Shown here: positions 52,962 to 62,581 of the stretch, in pieces | Position numbering within the stretch: position 1 is the first letter of the stretch | How the letters are laid out: each line of letters starts with the position of its first letter | DNA from: Chrysogorgia sp. JL179-B06 | Lineage: Eukaryota > Cnidaria > Anthozoa > Scleralcyonacea > Chrysogorgiidae | Length of the DNA: 64,000 nt | Assembly: GCA_035772405.1 (NCBI GenBank) | Contig: JAYKKM010000255.1 | Span: 310,001 to 374,000, forward strand | Direction: 5' to 3' | The notes under the pieces: generated by a model | Databases searched by the model: none | Told to the model about the DNA's origin: nothing | Seen by the model: only the letters and a program-made list of their open reading frames with translations | Program-made: the position numbers and the translations under genes

Positions 52962-53915
52962 TTAGTTCACATTATGTTCCTCCATCATATCTCTACCAAA
53001 TAATATTATGTCTCGGCTCGTCATGTAACCAGAGACAATCCTCACACCGTAGAACTCTATCAAAGACGGGTGCTTGTAGGGTGCGAGTGGTAATTTTGGT
53101 CGATGCACTGCAAAGATTGTTACGTAAGGAGACTCTATCTCTTTGTGATTAGCTGTGAAGTCTGAGTCTGTTGATCTTATGTTGTTCACCTTAACGTAGG
53201 AGTTACCCATCCGCCAATGTATTGATATCATATGTCTCTTGGTGGTGTCGATGTTATTTGGGATTGTGCACGTGTACTCCTTTGCTGGATCGCCACCACC
53301 ATATGATAATTTATCATTCTCACCTCCTTTGTATCCTATGTATTTGTCCCACGATCCATCATCGTTTGAGATAATCGCCTCCCAATCTTTCGTAGAAACC
53401 CTCGTGACTAACCTCACTACCACAAAAACGGATATGTCACAGTATTGCATACGTGGACAGTTAAAGTGTACTCCAGCTTCAAATGGTATTGGAGTCAGTT
53501 CGGGGGATAGGAAGCTATGACCATTGTTAACACCAATAATATGACCATACGTTGAATCGTGTTGTACTAACATGTTTGTTTTATCTCTAATGGTTTTCAC
53601 TTTATTTGTTCCATTGTGGTATTCCACCATACTCACAGCATGCTTTGTGACGTTAAAGTCAAATATAACGTTATAGGACTGCATTCTAAAGTATTGTGAT
53701 AAGTATACGGACTCCAACACTTTTTTACTGATAGCATCCAAATCATTGACTGGATCTGCTATGTTTTTGAGTGCCCCGGGCGCCATATCTATATCTCCAG
53801 ACATCCTCCCACCGCTCACGCTTAATTTAGGGTCACTGTCTAGATGTCTCTTCGCTCTTCTTAATATTTTGTCGCTCTCGTAGTCTCTGTCCTCAAATCC
53901 ATAACTTAGACTCAT
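52962..53915 (-). CDS. E3: fibre-like protein
   Basis: 317 aa from ATG 53915. Shaft motif GGRMSGDIDMAPGALKNIAD, lectin-like head with WEAIISNDDGSWDKYIGYK and HMISIHWRMGNSYVKVNN. Several head substitutions relative to E1/H (TYGHIIG, FAVHRPKLPLAPYKH) are scattered. Frame open. Starts 4 nt after the 544-aa gene stop. Confidence 0.7.
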   Translation of the reverse strand: MSLSYGFEDRDYESDKILRRAKRHLDSDPKLSVSGGRMSGDIDMAPGALKNIADPVNDLDAISKKVLESVYLSQYFRMQSYNVIFDFNVTKHAVSMVEYHNGTNKVKTIRDKTNMLVQHDSTYGHIIGVNNGHSFLSPELTPIPFEAGVHFNCPRMQYCDISVFVVVRLVTRVSTKDWEAIISNDDGSWDKYIGYKGGENDKLSYGGGDPAKEYTCTIPNNIDTTKRHMISIHWRMGNSYVKVNNIRSTDSDFTANHKEIESPYVTIFAVHRPKLPLAPYKHPSLIEFYGVRIVSGYMTSRDIILFGRDMMEEHNVN

Positions 53916-53919
53916 TATG

Positions 53920-55554
53920 CTATAACACATATTTGCTCACTAAATAGCCAGACACAGCCGAAACCCCTAGAACTAGCCACAACTCTGTCGCGTTGCAATC
54001 TTGTGTCGCCGCGTGACGTACCACCTTTGGTTGTTTGTCAAGTGTCTCCAGGTGCTCTTCCTGGTGTGTCACGTTTGGTGTCAGACGATGTGTCACCTTT
54101 GGTTTGTCGAGTGTCTCCAGATGCTCTCCACCTTCTTGGTGTACTTTCCTAACCTCCGTCGTTTTTGTGTAGTTTAACCCACTATTTACCCCAAACTTCA
54201 TACTCTGTGTAGCAGTCTTCAATAGGTTGTTGTACCCAGCGATTTTGTTCTTGAGGATTACCACGTTACTTGGCATTAACCACGTAGACGGTGATAGCGC
54301 AAGATTTTGGACAACGTTAGTGTCTCTAATCGACTTGTTCATGTTGAGAATCCACGTTGACACGTCGTAGTTTATAACACTATCCACCACCAACTTTCGG
54401 AACTCTTGTTGAGTCTCTAGGCTGCCTGCGGAATCACCAACGACTGACACACGTGTTCTCGCTTGTGCACCAAGTGTAGAGTAAACAAAGGCCTCTATGG
54501 ACTGATTTAGGTATTGTCGCCCAATGTTGGTAAAACCATTCGACACCAGAGGAACGTATCGTTTGTAGTCGTTCTTAACGTCGTTAATCGTGAAGACTCT
54601 TTCCTCACCTGTTGTACCATCAGCAAGGACTTTACCCTGGTAGTAATGTTTTCTAGGAATCTTGTCTGTCTTACCATACAATTCTCCAGCATCAAACTCT
54701 CTACTTATCGATGTCATACTCTCACCACCTTCCATCCTTCTGCGAAGTCTTCTAACAGTAAAGTATAGATGGAACCTCATTACACTTGTGATAACAGGGT
54801 GGACTTCTTGTGAGGGTGACAAGTGTTGTAACGACACTCCACAACAGAAACTTGCACAATATGTTGCAAACACAACCCTATAGTAGCTCTCGTTGTCGTC
54901 CCACTCTGACTTTGTCTTTGAAGTGGTGATTTGTAATATTGGTAACTTTGAGAGAAAGTAGCTCTTTTGATTAACGAAGACTCTAAAGTTATTCACTGGG
55001 TAGTTCAACACGTTTTCCGTTGGATAGCCATCCCAAAGTCCCCAGTGGTTCTTGCGACCTTTCGGTAATGGTTGGATAGTTCCACCAGATAGCCATATTT
55101 TTGGAAACTTGTCGTCGTGACCTTTTGGAGACTTGTTGTTGTGTAACCAAATCCACATACTCTTATCGTTTTTGAAGGTATCACTAGTTATGTTAGTGCT
55201 TATGATGTCGTTGTTTCTAAAGTATATGTCAACGCCATTAACCTCACCATCTTGTGAGACAGTTGGATCGAACTCAAACTTGCTCAAAGTGATGTGAGGG
55301 TACTTTCTCACTAGATTCAGCTTAGCCACGCGTACGGCATTAGCTATCTCTTTTTGGTTAGCTATCATTGGTTTGTTAATCGTTAGATATTTAGTGTACC
55401 CTGGGTTACTCCTAAACCTACTTGAGTCTATACTAATGTCACCACTATTAGTTTTCGTTACGAAGAATATATGTATATGCATATTGTCGTCAACATCAAG
55501 AAAAAACCTATTCTTGTCAGCATAAGGATACTTTCTTTTGAACGCGTCCATCAT
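53920..55554 (-). CDS. E3: 544-aa tail-anchored protein
   Basis: Same family as 10962-12593, with the SPKGHDDK stretch of H. The C-terminal repeat region is shorter and partly changed (second unit ends in KVVRHAATQDCNATELW). Membrane helix LVLGVSAVSGYLVSKYVL kept. Frame open. Head-to-head with the penton gene across a 15-nt gap. Confidence 0.65.
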   Translation of the reverse strand: MMDAFKRKYPYADKNRFFLDVDDNMHIHIFFVTKTNSGDISIDSSRFRSNPGYTKYLTINKPMIANQKEIANAVRVAKLNLVRKYPHITLSKFEFDPTVSQDGEVNGVDIYFRNNDIISTNITSDTFKNDKSMWIWLHNNKSPKGHDDKFPKIWLSGGTIQPLPKGRKNHWGLWDGYPTENVLNYPVNNFRVFVNQKSYFLSKLPILQITTSKTKSEWDDNESYYRVVFATYCASFCCGVSLQHLSPSQEVHPVITSVMRFHLYFTVRRLRRRMEGGESMTSISREFDAGELYGKTDKIPRKHYYQGKVLADGTTGEERVFTINDVKNDYKRYVPLVSNGFTNIGRQYLNQSIEAFVYSTLGAQARTRVSVVGDSAGSLETQQEFRKLVVDSVINYDVSTWILNMNKSIRDTNVVQNLALSPSTWLMPSNVVILKNKIAGYNNLLKTATQSMKFGVNSGLNYTKTTEVRKVHQEGGEHLETLDKPKVTHRLTPNVTHQEEHLETLDKQPKVVRHAATQDCNATELWLVLGVSAVSGYLVSKYVL

Positions 55555-55569
55555 AACACCGTACGTTAT

Positions 55570-56214
55570 ATGAGAGTGGTAGTATTGATTAGTGGTTCAA
55601 CGAAAACTATAGACCTACAAGAGTCAATTTTAGCGATAAACTCAGACCCTTACGTATTGGTGAATAAGGCAACTATCTTTTGGGACTACGTTAACGTAAC
55701 CACATCTAACAATAAGATAACTTATAACAGTAATAATCACGCCTTTAACACTGGGTACCACACCTTTAAAATGATCGCCGACGACTTGAAGGAGTTAGGA
55801 GACATCAAGCTAGTGGCTAACAGACATGACTCTACGTGTACGATAATAACTGATCAACAAATAGAACTGTTTAAATTTGGGCAACTTTTGGGATTTGACG
55901 AAAACACTACAATAGACATCACAAAAACCAGTCCCAACGTTGTGAACGTTAACAGAGGACTGAAATACATACAAGTAACATCTAATATTGTGGACAGATC
56001 TAAGAACATAGTTAATGGTAACAGAAGCGATTGTGTCGCAGTACTACCAATAACTAGCACACAGACATTAAAGGGCTCTGTACAACATTTTGGTGTTGGG
56101 TCGAAAATCCCAATAAACAAAGGAGTTATCAACCAACTAGAGTTTAAGATAACAGATCAGGATGACAACAGTGTTAACATTGGTGAGGTGCTGTTAGATT
56201 TACATATCATGTAG
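55570..56214 (+). CDS. E3: penton-like minor capsid protein
   Basis: 214 aa from ATG 55570 (MRVVVLISGSTKT). A longer frame upstream is antisense to the 544-aa gene and was not used. Landmarks as in E1/H: PYVLVNKATIFWDYVNV, FKFGQLLGFDENT, NRGLKYIQVTSNIVD, SDCVAVLPI, LLDLHI. Frame open. Stop 5 nt before the integrase ATG. Confidence 0.75.
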   Translation: MRVVVLISGSTKTIDLQESILAINSDPYVLVNKATIFWDYVNVTTSNNKITYNSNNHAFNTGYHTFKMIADDLKELGDIKLVANRHDSTCTIITDQQIELFKFGQLLGFDENTTIDITKTSPNVVNVNRGLKYIQVTSNIVDRSKNIVNGNRSDCVAVLPITSTQTLKGSVQHFGVGSKIPINKGVINQLEFKITDQDDNSVNIGEVLLDLHIM

Positions 56215-56219
56215 TGTAT

Positions 56220-57305
56220 ATGAACATAGAGCAAGAACTAAGAGATATTTACTATAATCCATCAACTGGTTACCAATCTGCTGAGAGGCTGTACCAAAAG
56301 GCACAAGAAGATGGACTAAGTGTTAGTAGGGCAAATATAAAGGATTGGTTAAAATCTCAAGACACGTACACCAGGTACAAACCAGTTGTTAAGAAACACA
56401 AGTTTAGACAAACGTTTGTTGACTATCTTGGTGAGCAGATACAGATGGACTTGGTCGACATGAGCAAGTACAAGCACAAGAACAACGGGTACTACTGGAT
56501 ACTAACAGCCACTGAGATCCTTAGTAGGTATGCTTTCGCAATACCCGTCTATAGGAAAGATACAAAAAACATGACTAAGGCTCTCACAGAGTTACTAGAG
56601 AAGGCTAAGGTTAGATTTGGTGAGTATCCAAAGTTGACTCAGTTCGATGATGGTAAGGAATTCTATAACGTTGGCGTGAAGGATCTATTGGAGAAACATG
56701 ATGTGAAATACTTTAGCACGAACTCTGATAAAAAGGCAGCAGTCGTGGAACGGTTTAACAGAACACTCAAGACGTCTATGTGGAAGTACTTCTACAGTAA
56801 AGGAACGTATAAGTGGATAGACATTTTAGATCAGCTCGTTGAAAATTACAACAATACCAAACACAGTACTATTCTAATGAAACCTAAAGACGTTAGTAAG
56901 AAAAACGAAAACGAAGTATGGACGACATTGTTTGGACACCATTTCGGTGACTACCCACTACCAAAGTTCAAAGTAGGTGATACTGTCAGGATATCAAAGT
57001 ACAAAAGCATATTCGCAAAGGGGTACGAGGCTAACTTCACTGAGGAGCTATTCAAAGTGTCGAAGGTTGTACGTGGTGACCCTACCGTGTACGAGATAGA
57101 GGACCACGAGGGAGAACCTATCATAGGTAAGTTTTATGAGGAAGAGCTATCAGCTGTTGATAAAAAAGACGATGTATATAAAGTTGAGAAGACACTAAAG
57201 AGAAAGAAGGTAGGAGGTAAAAAGATGGTTTTAGTTAAGTGGCTTGGTTATGATAGTAAACATAATTCATGGATACCAGAAAGTGATATTCAAAACATTG
57301 AGTAG
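56220..57305 (+). CDS. E3: Polinton integrase (rve core plus chromodomain)
   Basis: 361 aa from ATG 56220 (MNIEQELRDI); the GTG at 56214 overlaps the penton stop. DDE residues in QMDLVDMSKY, QFDDGKEFYNVG and AVVERFNRTLK; chromodomain VYKVEKTLKRKKV ... KWLGYDSKHNSWIPESD. Nearly identical to the H integrase pieces and the E1 gene. The enzyme is intact although E3 PolB is dead, so E3 could not self-replicate. Confidence 0.93.
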   Translation: MNIEQELRDIYYNPSTGYQSAERLYQKAQEDGLSVSRANIKDWLKSQDTYTRYKPVVKKHKFRQTFVDYLGEQIQMDLVDMSKYKHKNNGYYWILTATEILSRYAFAIPVYRKDTKNMTKALTELLEKAKVRFGEYPKLTQFDDGKEFYNVGVKDLLEKHDVKYFSTNSDKKAAVVERFNRTLKTSMWKYFYSKGTYKWIDILDQLVENYNNTKHSTILMKPKDVSKKNENEVWTTLFGHHFGDYPLPKFKVGDTVRISKYKSIFAKGYEANFTEELFKVSKVVRGDPTVYEIEDHEGEPIIGKFYEEELSAVDKKDDVYKVEKTLKRKKVGGKKMVLVKWLGYDSKHNSWIPESDIQNIE

Positions 57306-57311
57306 TATATA

Positions 57312-58718
57312 ATGGCTGAAGGAGGGTTCGATGAAATCGAAATGCAAGATCGTAACGATTTTGAGAAGTATACGGACGAACAGTTAGAAAGCGAAGTCAA
57401 CCGACTCGATACTATAATCGTGGAATACGGGACAACACAAGAACTTAGTGGTATACGCGGCAGAATCACTAGGGTGATAAGTGAACTAGAGAAGAGAGAC
57501 ATATCACTCAGAGTACAAGACAGAATCAGACATGCGGAGACGTCGTTCGTAGACAACGACGACGGAAAAACGGTGACAATAACTAATAAGGGCAGCGATG
57601 TCACAGCTGAGGCCTCGGCAATAGTGTTTGCTAAACAGGTGACATATGGTGACGTCCACGACGAGAGTTTTGATTTAGCTTTCGAAGAGACGAACGAAAT
57701 CGAAAGAAGACTTGGTGAACTAAACGAACTCAACAAAAAGTTGGTAGAAAATGGTATAAAAAGAACCGATCTAATAAATAGAAAAATACGTAAATTGTAT
57801 AACAAAAGACTCAGTAATGATGATGTGTCAAGGAATATAGTCAATAGGTCATACGTGACAACCTCAGGTTCTATTCTTTTCAAACCGATAAACGAAGACG
57901 GTGAATATTTGAAACCTAAAATAATACTAAAACCTGGAAAAAATGGTTTGATCTACAGTAAAGACAGTAGAAGTAAAAGTGCGATTGAGCAGTTTAAGCA
58001 GTTAGTTGAACAAATCCTCAGCACCTCAACAACTGACGTTAGAACAGAAAATGAAGACACCACAGTTTCAAGTGACTTCCCAGTAATTGAAACAGAAGTG
58101 AGCTATGATAACGTATTTGGGTTAACAGAAAAAGAAAATAGTGAGCTACGAGGTGTCCTAAACCCAAACAACAGTATCGATCCAGACACTTGATCACTAT
58201 TTATAAAAGAACAAGCCGATCATTTTCAGCGCACTATTGACAAGACTGCAGACGATATGAATAGAGAGGAATATGGTTCCATAAAGAGGACAGAATTGTA
58301 TGAACGATTGACAGGTCTCGAGATAGCTAAGGGCCGAACCTTAGAGCAATTGGAACGTGAGACTGTTAGAGAACAACAAGAAGAGGACATCACTCAGTTG
58401 CAAAAAATAAAGGAGTGGTTTAAGGAAAATTGGTTGGGTGCCTCGGCTTTAGGAATAACCATAGCCTCTTTTATCACCACAATTATAATATCCGCTAGAA
58501 GTGTTGTCTTCAAAGGTGGCCAAGCACTTGGAAAATTAGGAAAAGCTATAGCTAATCTAGCCACAAAGGCTGGTCCTCTACTGGCTGGACTGCTAAACAT
58601 GGTGGCGACTGTGCTAAAGTGGGGAGCTACAGGTATATCTTGGTTAGCGTCTAATTTATGGATCCTAGCGATAGCACTAGCTTGGTTCGTCTACGATCAG
58701 TACAAACAGAGGAAATAA
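57312..58718 (+). pseudogene. E3: 480-aa membrane-anchored protein with one internal TGA
   Basis: MAEGGFDEIEMQDRNDFEKY..., open to a TGA at 58191-58193 after NNSIDPDT, then open again in the same frame to 58718 with the membrane-active C-terminus (KEWFKENWLGASALGITIAS, LWILAIALAWFVYD). In E1 the position is AGA, so a single base change explains the stop. The N-terminal 290 residues alone lack the membrane part. Confidence 0.8.
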
Positions 58719-58719
58719 A

Positions 58720-58736
58720 ACATGTGTTATAATATA
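58720..58736 (+). promoter_or_regulatory. TATA-like motif before the E3 capsid gene
   Basis: ACATGTGTTATAATATA, 2 nt before ATG 58739. Same motif as before the E1 capsid gene. Confidence 0.55.
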
Positions 58737-58738
58737 GT

Positions 58739-60004
58739 ATGAATACTAATGAAAAAGAGTTGCTTCCTGGATATAGACGTCGTGAAATATCTGCTATCAA
58801 AGGCACAAGAACCTCGTGAATATCTGCTATCAAAGGCACAAGAACCTGTCATGTTGTAACGCTAAACCCTAACAAAGCCAATCCAGGGGAGGAGTTATAC
58901 ATCGACATCCCGAAAACAAAGGGTAACACTTGTTTGGTACCCTCTAGTCTCCATGTTCTATTCGACTTTAAGAGTTCGAACGTGAAATCATGGTTTCTTA
59001 ACAACCTTTCGAGACTAATACTTGAGAGACTAGTGGTAAAACTAGCAGGTGAGACTGTGTACGACAATAGTGGTGAAAGCGTCATCGGTACGTACAAAGA
59101 CCTCGGGAAATCTAACAGTGAGCGAGACCAGATGGTCGAATATGGTATAGCAAACGAGAACCTTCGAAAGTTAATCTCAAAGGACGACAGTGGCGCGGCC
59201 AGTGGAGACACACAAAAAGTTAGTGATGGTCTGATGTTCTCTATCTATGACACTGAACAAAAGATTCAAATCGACAAGATTCTAGAAGATCACGGTCTAT
59301 ACGCACCATACAACATGAACAACAATTTCAGGTACATAATCACACTCCCCAAAGCATCTGATATTATGGTGGCTCAAGCTAACGAGGTTGTGGCTGGCTA
59401 TACGTTAGAGAACCTTGAGTTGGAGTACGAAACTATCAAGAACCAAGAGATTGCTAACGAAGTATCGTCTCTGTACGCATCCGGTAGATCTCTATCGTAT
59501 GAACACGTCACACTAATGAAGACTGTGGAGTGGGACAAAGGAATCACACTCGTAAACGAGAATATTAACCTGCCGAGAAAATCGATGAAAGCTGTCGTTC
59601 TACTCTTCACAAACAAAACAAGAACTGACAGCGAAGAGTTCGTCTATCCAAACATAGAGTCAGTCAAACTCAACATAGAAGACGTGCCTAACATGGTCTA
59701 CAGTCAAGGAATACCTAAATCAAGACTATGGGGAGAAGCAAAAAGACTATTTGGACAACTAAACTACGACCATATGACTATCCAAAAGTTTTACAAAGAC
59801 GGTCTCGCTTTGGTTGTTGACCTTAGATCTATCGAAGATAACGTGAAAGTTGCGACTGGAAAGAAGATTGTGAACACCCAGTCAGGAATATTGATGGAAA
59901 TCAATAAAGAAGTCACAACAGCGAACGACATGTGTAGAATATTCGTGCTCTCCGACGGTCTCGTAAACCTCATCAACAATGATCTACAATCAATCCAGTA
60001 CTAA
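58739..60004 (+). pseudogene. E3: major capsid protein, disrupted by a short 5' tandem duplication
   Basis: The ATG at 58739 opens MNTNEKELLPGYRRREISAI, but a stretch of about 34 nt (ATATCTGCTATCAAAGGCAC + flanks) is repeated in tandem at about 58786-58852. This shifts the frame and gives a TGA after 26 codons. The rest of the double jelly roll is open from about 58850 to the stop at 60002-60004 (SLHVLFDFKSSNVKSWFLNN, YDNSGESVIGTYKDL, RTDSEEFVYPNIESVKL, LVNLINNDLQSIQY). An internal ATG at 58934 would give a protein without the first 65 residues. Confidence 0.85.
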
Positions 60005-60020
60005 ACATATAGTATTCTAT
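60004..60020 (+). promoter_or_regulatory. TATA-like motif before the E3 ATPase gene
   Basis: ACATATAGTATTCTATA directly abutting ATG 60021 and overlapping the capsid stop. Confidence 0.5.
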
Positions 60021-60641
60021 ATGAAAACACCTTTTAACATGCTGATTGTTGGTATGACAGCCTGTGGTAAAACGTACTACCTTTTGGATATAATAGAGAA
60101 AGACTACATGAATCACTTCGATTACATCATTCTTATATGTCCAACATTTGAATGGAACAAAACGTACACTGAATGGAAATACTTGAGAGACCCAAACTTT
60201 ATCACTATTCAGTGTGAGCAAGATAAGGTTGATGTAGTTCTTAAATATGTGACTGATATTTATAAAGGCACCAATTCATTAATAATATTAGACGATTGTG
60301 CTAGTGGGCAGGACGTTAAAAACAGAACAAGCGAACTAGTTAAACTAGCCTTTAGCGCTAGACACTACAACCTATCCACAATAGTCATAACACAACAACT
60401 AACCTCAATTAGTAAACCATATCGTGAGAACATCTCAAAGCTAGTAACATTCTACAACCCTAACAGAAACGATATGAAAATTATCGTAGACGATTATCTC
60501 AACGGAGTTGATAAAGTGGAAATTCAGAAAATAATAAAACAGTTGAAAGACAACGAGTACGCAAGATTGGAGATATTTCTAAGGCATCCATACTCGTACG
60601 AAATAGTATTCCGCAAAAACAAAACACGTCGTATAGTATAG
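60021..60641 (+). CDS. E3: A32-like genome-packaging ATPase
   Basis: 206 aa, MKTPFNMLIVGMTACGKTYY with Walker A at 11-18, Walker B LIILDDCASG at about 87-96, and VITQQLTSISKPYRENISKL. Ends EIVFRKNKTRRIV. Frame open and complete. The next gene follows after 3 nt with its motif embedded in the last ATPase codons. Confidence 0.87.
   Translation: MKTPFNMLIVGMTACGKTYYLLDIIEKDYMNHFDYIILICPTFEWNKTYTEWKYLRDPNFITIQCEQDKVDVVLKYVTDIYKGTNSLIILDDCASGQDVKNRTSELVKLAFSARHYNLSTIVITQQLTSISKPYRENISKLVTFYNPNRNDMKIIVDDYLNGVDKVEIQKIIKQLKDNEYARLEIFLRHPYSYEIVFRKNKTRRIV
60624..60640 (+). promoter_or_regulatory. TATA-like motif before the E3 183-aa gene
   Basis: ACACGTCGTATAGTATA, 4 nt before ATG 60645, overlapping the ATPase C-terminal codons. 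Confidence 0.5.
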
Positions 60642-60644
60642 GAC

Positions 60645-61196
60645 ATGCCAAAACGCAAGACAAAAAATCTTGAGACAATTGATGAACTCATCGAAGACAT
60701 ACGAGAAGTAGAACAGGAAGTGATCGACGAGCCACAAATCGATACACCACAAGTTGACGACACTCCGCAAACTGATGTAGATAAGAAACGAGACGAACTA
60801 AGAAGACTCTCAGAGGACGGTGAGATAGATCAATCCGTCGATTATCTTAAAAAGGCCTCAGCTAAAGTTATCAATAAGATCTATGAAGAATGGGAGGTAA
60901 AAAGAATGGAGAAAGCGAACGTGTTTCTCTGTGACCTTTTAATAAGCAAGTTCGCCCACGCGCTAGGAGGGTTCAACGCTATTGAGTCACCTGAAAAGCT
61001 CGAAAAAGAGTTGATCACTGACCAGTTATTAAAAAGAGACGTAGAGAAGTTTATATCATACGTATCCCCCTACCTCCCTTGTTTAGGGTTGTTATCGGGT
61101 GGACTAACAACTAGTAAACACATATTTAGCCACATGGCTAGAGGGGAAAACCCTGAGGGGGAACCCCCAAATGAAGAAGGAGACAGTGCTATCTAA
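60645..61196 (+). CDS. E3: 183-aa conserved Polinton protein, unknown function
   Basis: MPKRKTKNLETIDELIEDIR, acidic linker with DTPQVDDTPQTD, helical core (KKRDELRRLSEDGE, KASAKVINKIYEEWEVKRME, FLCDLLISKF), hydrophobic C-terminus (LPCLGLLSGGLTTSKHIF). Conserved with E1 and E2 in order and spacing. The core is more divergent from E1 than neighbouring genes are. Function unknown. Confidence 0.7.
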   Translation: MPKRKTKNLETIDELIEDIREVEQEVIDEPQIDTPQVDDTPQTDVDKKRDELRRLSEDGEIDQSVDYLKKASAKVINKIYEEWEVKRMEKANVFLCDLLISKFAHALGGFNAIESPEKLEKELITDQLLKRDVEKFISYVSPYLPCLGLLSGGLTTSKHIFSHMARGENPEGEPPNEEGDSAI

Positions 61197-61600
61197 TCAC
61201 AACACAAGCGGAAGCGAGCTGAAGACGAGAAATCACACTACTATGTTCTTTTTACTGACGTCAACACCTTTTAGGGGATTCCCCACTATTGCTCGTCAAG
61301 GTATAGATGGAATGCGTGACAAACGACACAGAACTAAGGACGTTGTCCAAATTGTGTAACAAACAACACAGCTGTGTCACTCGCGCGGACGAGTGTGATG
61401 GACTGGGAAAGGAAGTACAACGTATGATTCGAACGCCCTTAGTGAATGTACCGCAGCACAATGCTTAACCCCGCGAGCTACCACGCCCATAGCAAGTTAC
61501 ATACTCATTTTATAGTATTTAAGTGAATCAAATTTTGGTTGACGAACGTAGGTCCCACACGGCTGAACCACGACAGTCACGAATTTAACCACACATAAAG
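61197..61600 (-). mobile_element. E3: extra segment with a tRNA-like pol III promoter (possible SINE)
   Basis: About 400 nt absent from the same place in E1. On the minus strand, TAGCTCGCGGGGTTAAGC (about 61463-61480) resembles a tRNA A box and GTTCGAATC (61426-61434) is a good B box. Spacing of about 45 nt fits a tRNA head. A non-tRNA body would follow to the left. No clear target duplication or poly-A tail seen, so this is tentative. No ORF worth calling. Confidence 0.35.
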
Positions 61601-61680
61601 AACATGGGGTACCAACACACTATTCCAAATCGTGTAGATTCCAAATGGATCTGACTTTTGGAAAACCGTCCTTGTATCGC

Positions 61681-61762
61681 CGTGTTCTACGCTACTCTCC
61701 AGGGCTCCAGCTATCACACACAGTAATGATAGCTGGATCCCTGGAGAGTAGCGCAGAACGTG
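61681..61762. repeat. E3: internal inverted repeat around the start of the small coiled-coil gene
   Basis: Arms of about 36 nt: CGTGTTCTACGCTACTCTCC... pairs with ...GGAGAGTAGCGCAGAACGTG across a 10-nt loop. Covariation with the E1 copy (5135-5210) keeps the pairing. Confidence 0.82.
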
Positions 61763-61962
61763 TGGAATCAGTAGAGGAAAAGATAACGAGACTCAACAAA
61801 GAGTTGCTCTGGACCTACCAGATTATAGAGCTCAAACGAGAACTCTTCGCTAATAGTAGTGAAAAACGTAAGAAACAAGACAAGAGGTTTCAACGTACTG
61901 TACTCGGGAAAAGGATTATCAGTCACAACAGAGAGTTGCGACTTCTCAGTCATCTCAAATAG
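61726..61962 (+). CDS. E3: small charged coiled-coil protein (78 aa)
   Basis: ATG 61726, in the loop of the inverted repeat, gives MIAGSLESSAERVESVEEKI, then NKELLWTYQIIELKRELF and an end RELRLLSHLK. A frame 27 codons longer exists, but only this start is shared with the E1 homologue (4932-5168). Charged, Leu-spaced helix; no family known. Confidence 0.58.
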   Translation: MIAGSLESSAERVESVEEKITRLNKELLWTYQIIELKRELFANSSEKRKKQDKRFQRTVLGKRIISHNRELRLLSHLK

Positions 61963-62109
61963 CTCGAACGATCGACATAAAAACGATAGAACATGGGGGT
62001 ACCAACGTATTTTTCCAAATCGTGTAGATTCCAAACGGATCTGACTTTTCAAAATCATACAGATTCTAAGAAAATGGATCTGATTCTTGGAAAACCGTCA
62101 GATTCTAAA

Positions 62110-62438
62110 AATAGGCCACGCCCTTTTCTAAGACGTCTCGGCCATGCCCTTTTCTAAGACGTCTCGGCCATGCCCTTCTCTAACACGTCTCGGCCAAGCC
62201 CTTTCTAAGACGTCTCGGCCATGCCCTTTTTAAGGCATCTCGACCACGCCCTTTTTAAGGAATTCTTGGAATTATCTCAAAAATAATTCCAAGAACTTGA
62301 CCTTGAAACTTGACCTTGAAACGAATTTGACTTTTGGAAAAATACCTGGTACCACCATATTGTGCACTATCTGAGCTCCACATCCTATACTATCTGAATA
62401 GGTAAAAACTGTCCTGGTACCGCCATACCTATACTACT
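62110..62438. repeat. E3 right terminal inverted repeat
   Basis: Inverse of 44975-45330, with about six of the 25-nt GC-rich tandem units at 62112-62263 and the same 13-bp-arm hairpin. Confidence 0.9.
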
Positions 62439-62444
62439 GCAATA
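62439..62444. repeat. Target-site duplication of E3, right copy (GCAATA)
   Basis: Matches 44969-44974 and abuts CTATACTACT. Confidence 0.94.
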
Positions 62445-62512
62445 GGAGATTTAAGAGTGAAACCACACTGTCTAATCATCAAAGATACTTTCATCGAATA
62501 CTCTATCTGTGA
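62445..62512 (+). pseudogene. H: last codons of the Bro-N/nuclease gene (zinc-finger end)
   Basis: Codes for the finger end RFKSETTLSNHQRYFHRILY and stops at TGA 62510-62512. This is the part of the H gene cut off by E3. The two zinc-binding His are here, the Cys pair at about 44955-44968. Confidence 0.85.
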
Positions 62513-62558
62513 GATGACTGTGAGACGATCTGTGAGATGGTATGTGAGGTCATCTGTA
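62504..62558 (+). promoter_or_regulatory. H: CTGTGAG repeat array upstream of the 99-aa gene
   Basis: About four CTGTGAGATG(A/G)-like units, one as TATGTGAGG, then CACGTATAATATAG before ATG 62582. Confidence 0.52.
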
Positions 62559-62581
62559 ACAAGACACCACGTATAATATAG

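Larger units (their letters stand above)
61622..62110. repeat. E3: direct repeats of a GTGTAGATTCCAAA(T/C)GGATC phrase
   Basis: Copies near 61622-61673 and 62012-62050 and a looser one at 62052-62098, each including TTTTCCAAATCGTGTAGATT-like text and a GGATCTGA(C/T)T(C/T)TTGGAAAACCGTC ending. They flank the small coiled-coil gene next to the right TIR. Confidence 0.6.
44975..62438 (-). mobile_element. Polinton E3 (17,464 bp), nested in the H Bro-N/nuclease gene
   Basis: Bounded by AGTAGTATAGGG at 44975 and CTATACTACT at 62438 with GCAATA on both sides. It lies in the opposite orientation to E1, E2 and H (ATPase end at the right). Genes match E1 almost base for base outside PolB, but the TIRs are of a different type with short GC-rich tandem repeats. 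Damage: PolB (frameshifts and a motif A deletion), coiled-coil gene frameshift, TGA in the 480-aa gene, 5' duplication in the capsid gene. Integrase, penton, ATPase, fibre, nuclease and VLTF3-like genes are open. Confidence 0.94.
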
